Positions 4,851 to 6,189 of a DNA stretch of 6,189 nucleotides are shown in pieces. The DNA comes from Planctomycetota bacterium. Its GTDB lineage: Bacteria; Planctomycetota; UBA1135; UBA2386. Positions within the stretch are counted from its first letter, which is position 1. Every line of letters starts with the position of its first letter. The notes beneath the pieces were generated by a model. It was not told the DNA's origin. It saw only the letters and a list, made by a program, of their open reading frames with translations, and searched no databases. A program made the position numbers and the translations under genes. Where the stretch lies: NCBI GenBank assembly GCA_020425885.1, contig JAGQRA010000709.1, positions 1 to 6,189 on the forward strand. Direction: 5' to 3'.

Positions 4851-6189
4851 TCAGCCGGCGCGGCGGAGCCATTCGCGGGCCAGGGCCTCGATGTCGAGCG
4901 TGGGATCGTCGTCGCGGCCGAAGTGGCACGCCTCGACCCGACCGATGGCGGCCCGCAGCTGGCCGCGGTCGGCCTCGGACAGCGCCGCCTTGGCTTCGAT
5001 CTCGCGCAGCAGCACGAGGATCGAGAACGGCGTCACGGTTGACGGCATGTGGAGCAACGTGGCCCGCGCGGTCCCGGCGCGGCCGCCGGGCTTCACCGCG
5101 AAGAACCAGATCGTGTAGAGCACCAGCGCGGCGGCGAAGGCGAACCAGAACCAGGTCGGCACTCCCTGATCGCCGCCGCCCGACAGCGCGATCTCGGCAT
5201 CGACCGTCTCGAGGTCGGCGTCGGAGTAGCGCTGGTAGACCGCGGTGATGTCATCGCTGCGCGGTCGCCCGAAGCGGAACGAACCGGGCTTCGCCTCGCC
5301 GTCGTCCGGGACCAGCGACAGCAGCCAGATGCGTTCGGCCTCGACGCGATCCTGGTCCTCGGCGAACTTGTTGACGGTCGAGCCCTGGTCATCGCGCTTG
5401 TCGATGCGGAACCCGGGCAGCGACAGCTCGAGCAGCTCGTCGAGGTCGGGCACCAGACCGAGCGCCTTGGCCTTGATCTCGAGCGTGACCTTGCCCTCGT
5501 CGATGCGACGCTCGTCGAGCAGCTGGGTCACCGTCACCTCGGCATGCGGGCGCGCCTCGCGCGGTCCGCTCGACGCGTCGATCGAAACCGGCGCCGAGCC
5601 GATCGGCAATATGGCGTAGCCCGACGTATCGATGAAGTCGAAGTCCATCTGGATCGGCGGGATCTTGTCGACCTCGGGACCGCGCGCCTTGAGCAGCAGG
5701 TAGGCGTACGGCGTCCGCTTCCAGCCCGGGCGATCGGTCATCTTCGACGCCATCTGTTCGCCGTTCCAGGTCACCGACAGCACCTCGAAGTGCTCACCCA
5801 GTGCGGCGCGCACCGACTCGTCGAAGCGGTCGCGGTAGTTCTCGAGCGGACGCCCGTAGTTGTAGGCGTAGCTCATGTTGTTCTGGTTCTGGGCGTACTT
5901 GGCGAAACCGCCGCTCTCGCGCTCGATCTGCTGCGAGTGGGCGATGTCGACGCGGACGCCGAACTGCGCCGTGCCGACCTCCGTCGTGCCGTCGACGACG
6001 CACTCGAGCCGCAGCTCGTGGGTCAGGTCGTTGTAGTAGTCGAAGACCTTCTTGGCCTCGGCCGCCTGCGGGTGGTCGCCTGTGATCTCGAAGCCGGCCT
6101 CGAGATAGCGGTACTTGATCTGCGGCTTCACCGACGACATGCGCGTGAACAGCGCATTGGCGAACATGGTCTGGTGTCGCTCGCGTTGG
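4851..6189 (-). CDS. BatD-like membrane-anchored protein of a MoxR/VWA cluster (5' partial)
   Basis: Ends at TGA 4851-4853. The frame stays open to the right edge, seven codons beyond the first ATG in view (6165-6167). That ATG is not followed by a signal peptide, so the true start is probably outside the window; 445 residues are visible. Numbering from that ATG, residues 1-335 form a large mixed region with no membrane segment, including an Asn/Tyr-rich patch at about 91-111. One hydrophobic helix follows at about 338-358 and ends in a basic stretch (KPGGR). A short tail at 370-438 contains VTPFSILVLLREIEAK and a helical Leu/Ala/Glu segment. A long extracytoplasmic part, one late anchor and a short cytosolic helical tail is the general layout of BatD proteins. 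I infer the BatD-like role from layout and from its place next to moxR-type genes, not from a recognised domain. It could be a lineage-specific family. The MoxR gene starts 55 bases downstream. Confidence 0.82.
   Translation of the reverse strand, partial: QRERHQTMFANALFTRMSSVKPQIKYRYLEAGFEITGDHPQAAEAKKVFDYYNDLTHELRLECVVDGTTEVGTAQFGVRVDIAHSQQIERESGGFAKYAQNQNNMSYAYNYGRPLENYRDRFDESVRAALGEHFEVLSVTWNGEQMASKMTDRPGWKRTPYAYLLLKARGPEVDKIPPIQMDFDFIDTSGYAILPIGSAPVSIDASSGPREARPHAEVTVTQLLDERRIDEGKVTLEIKAKALGLVPDLDELLELSLPGFRIDKRDDQGSTVNKFAEDQDRVEAERIWLLSLVPDDGEAKPGSFRFGRPRSDDITAVYQRYSDADLETVDAEIALSGGGDQGVPTWFWFAFAAALVLYTIWFFAVKPGGRAGTARATLLHMPSTVTPFSILVLLREIEAKAALSEADRGQLRAAIGRVEACHFGRDDDPTLDIEALAREWLRRAG

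Noticed and set aside
3878..5248. Plus-strand open frame of 456 codons opposite the MoxR gene and the end of the BatD-like gene
   Set aside because: It lies antisense to a gene with all AAA+ motifs. Its composition (His, Gln, Leu, Arg and Asp rich) is that of a mirror frame in GC-rich DNA, and it ends in Arg-rich low-complexity sequence.

Overview
The window is high-GC (roughly two thirds G+C by eye) bacterial DNA. It carries one tightly packed gene cluster, entirely on the minus strand and read from right to left. No coding region, RNA gene, mobile element, CRISPR array or origin is supportable on the plus strand. The long plus-strand open frames lie antisense to clear genes and have the skewed Arg/His/Gln/Ala composition of GC-rich shadow frames. 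The host cannot be fixed from the sequence. The wording of the accessory proteins and of the first VWA protein reminds me of Planctomycetota versions of this cluster, but that is recollection; a high-GC proteobacterium is also possible.

Layout in transcription order: (1) 4851-6189, the C-terminal part of a large extracytoplasmic protein with one membrane anchor near its end, in the position and layout of BatD; its 5' end lies outside the window. (2) 3791-4795, MoxR-family AAA+ ATPase. (3) 2862-3737, cytosolic DUF58 protein. (4) 2026-2865, signal-peptide protein with one membrane helix and a helical cytosolic tail, family not recognised. (5) 1115-2026, membrane-anchored VWA protein. (6) 129-1121, second membrane-anchored VWA protein. 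(7) 1-124, the start of another gene with a CxxC pair, running off the left edge.

This is a MoxR-DUF58-VWA cluster, related in layout to the Bat aerotolerance operons and to the mxaR-S-A-C-K-L block of methylotrophs. The MoxR ATPase is expected to act as a cytoplasmic chaperone-like motor and the DUF58 protein as its cytoplasmic partner. The two VWA proteins would present metal-dependent adhesion (MIDAS) domains from the membrane, and the two accessory proteins would add extracytoplasmic domains. The substrate or enzyme served cannot be read from the window.

Genes 3 to 7 are joined by overlaps of 4, 1 and 7 bases and then a 4-base gap. Gaps of 55 and 53 bases flank the MoxR gene. I see no terminator or convincing promoter inside, so the transcript probably starts upstream of the right edge and continues past the left edge. 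No stretch above 60 bases is non-coding.
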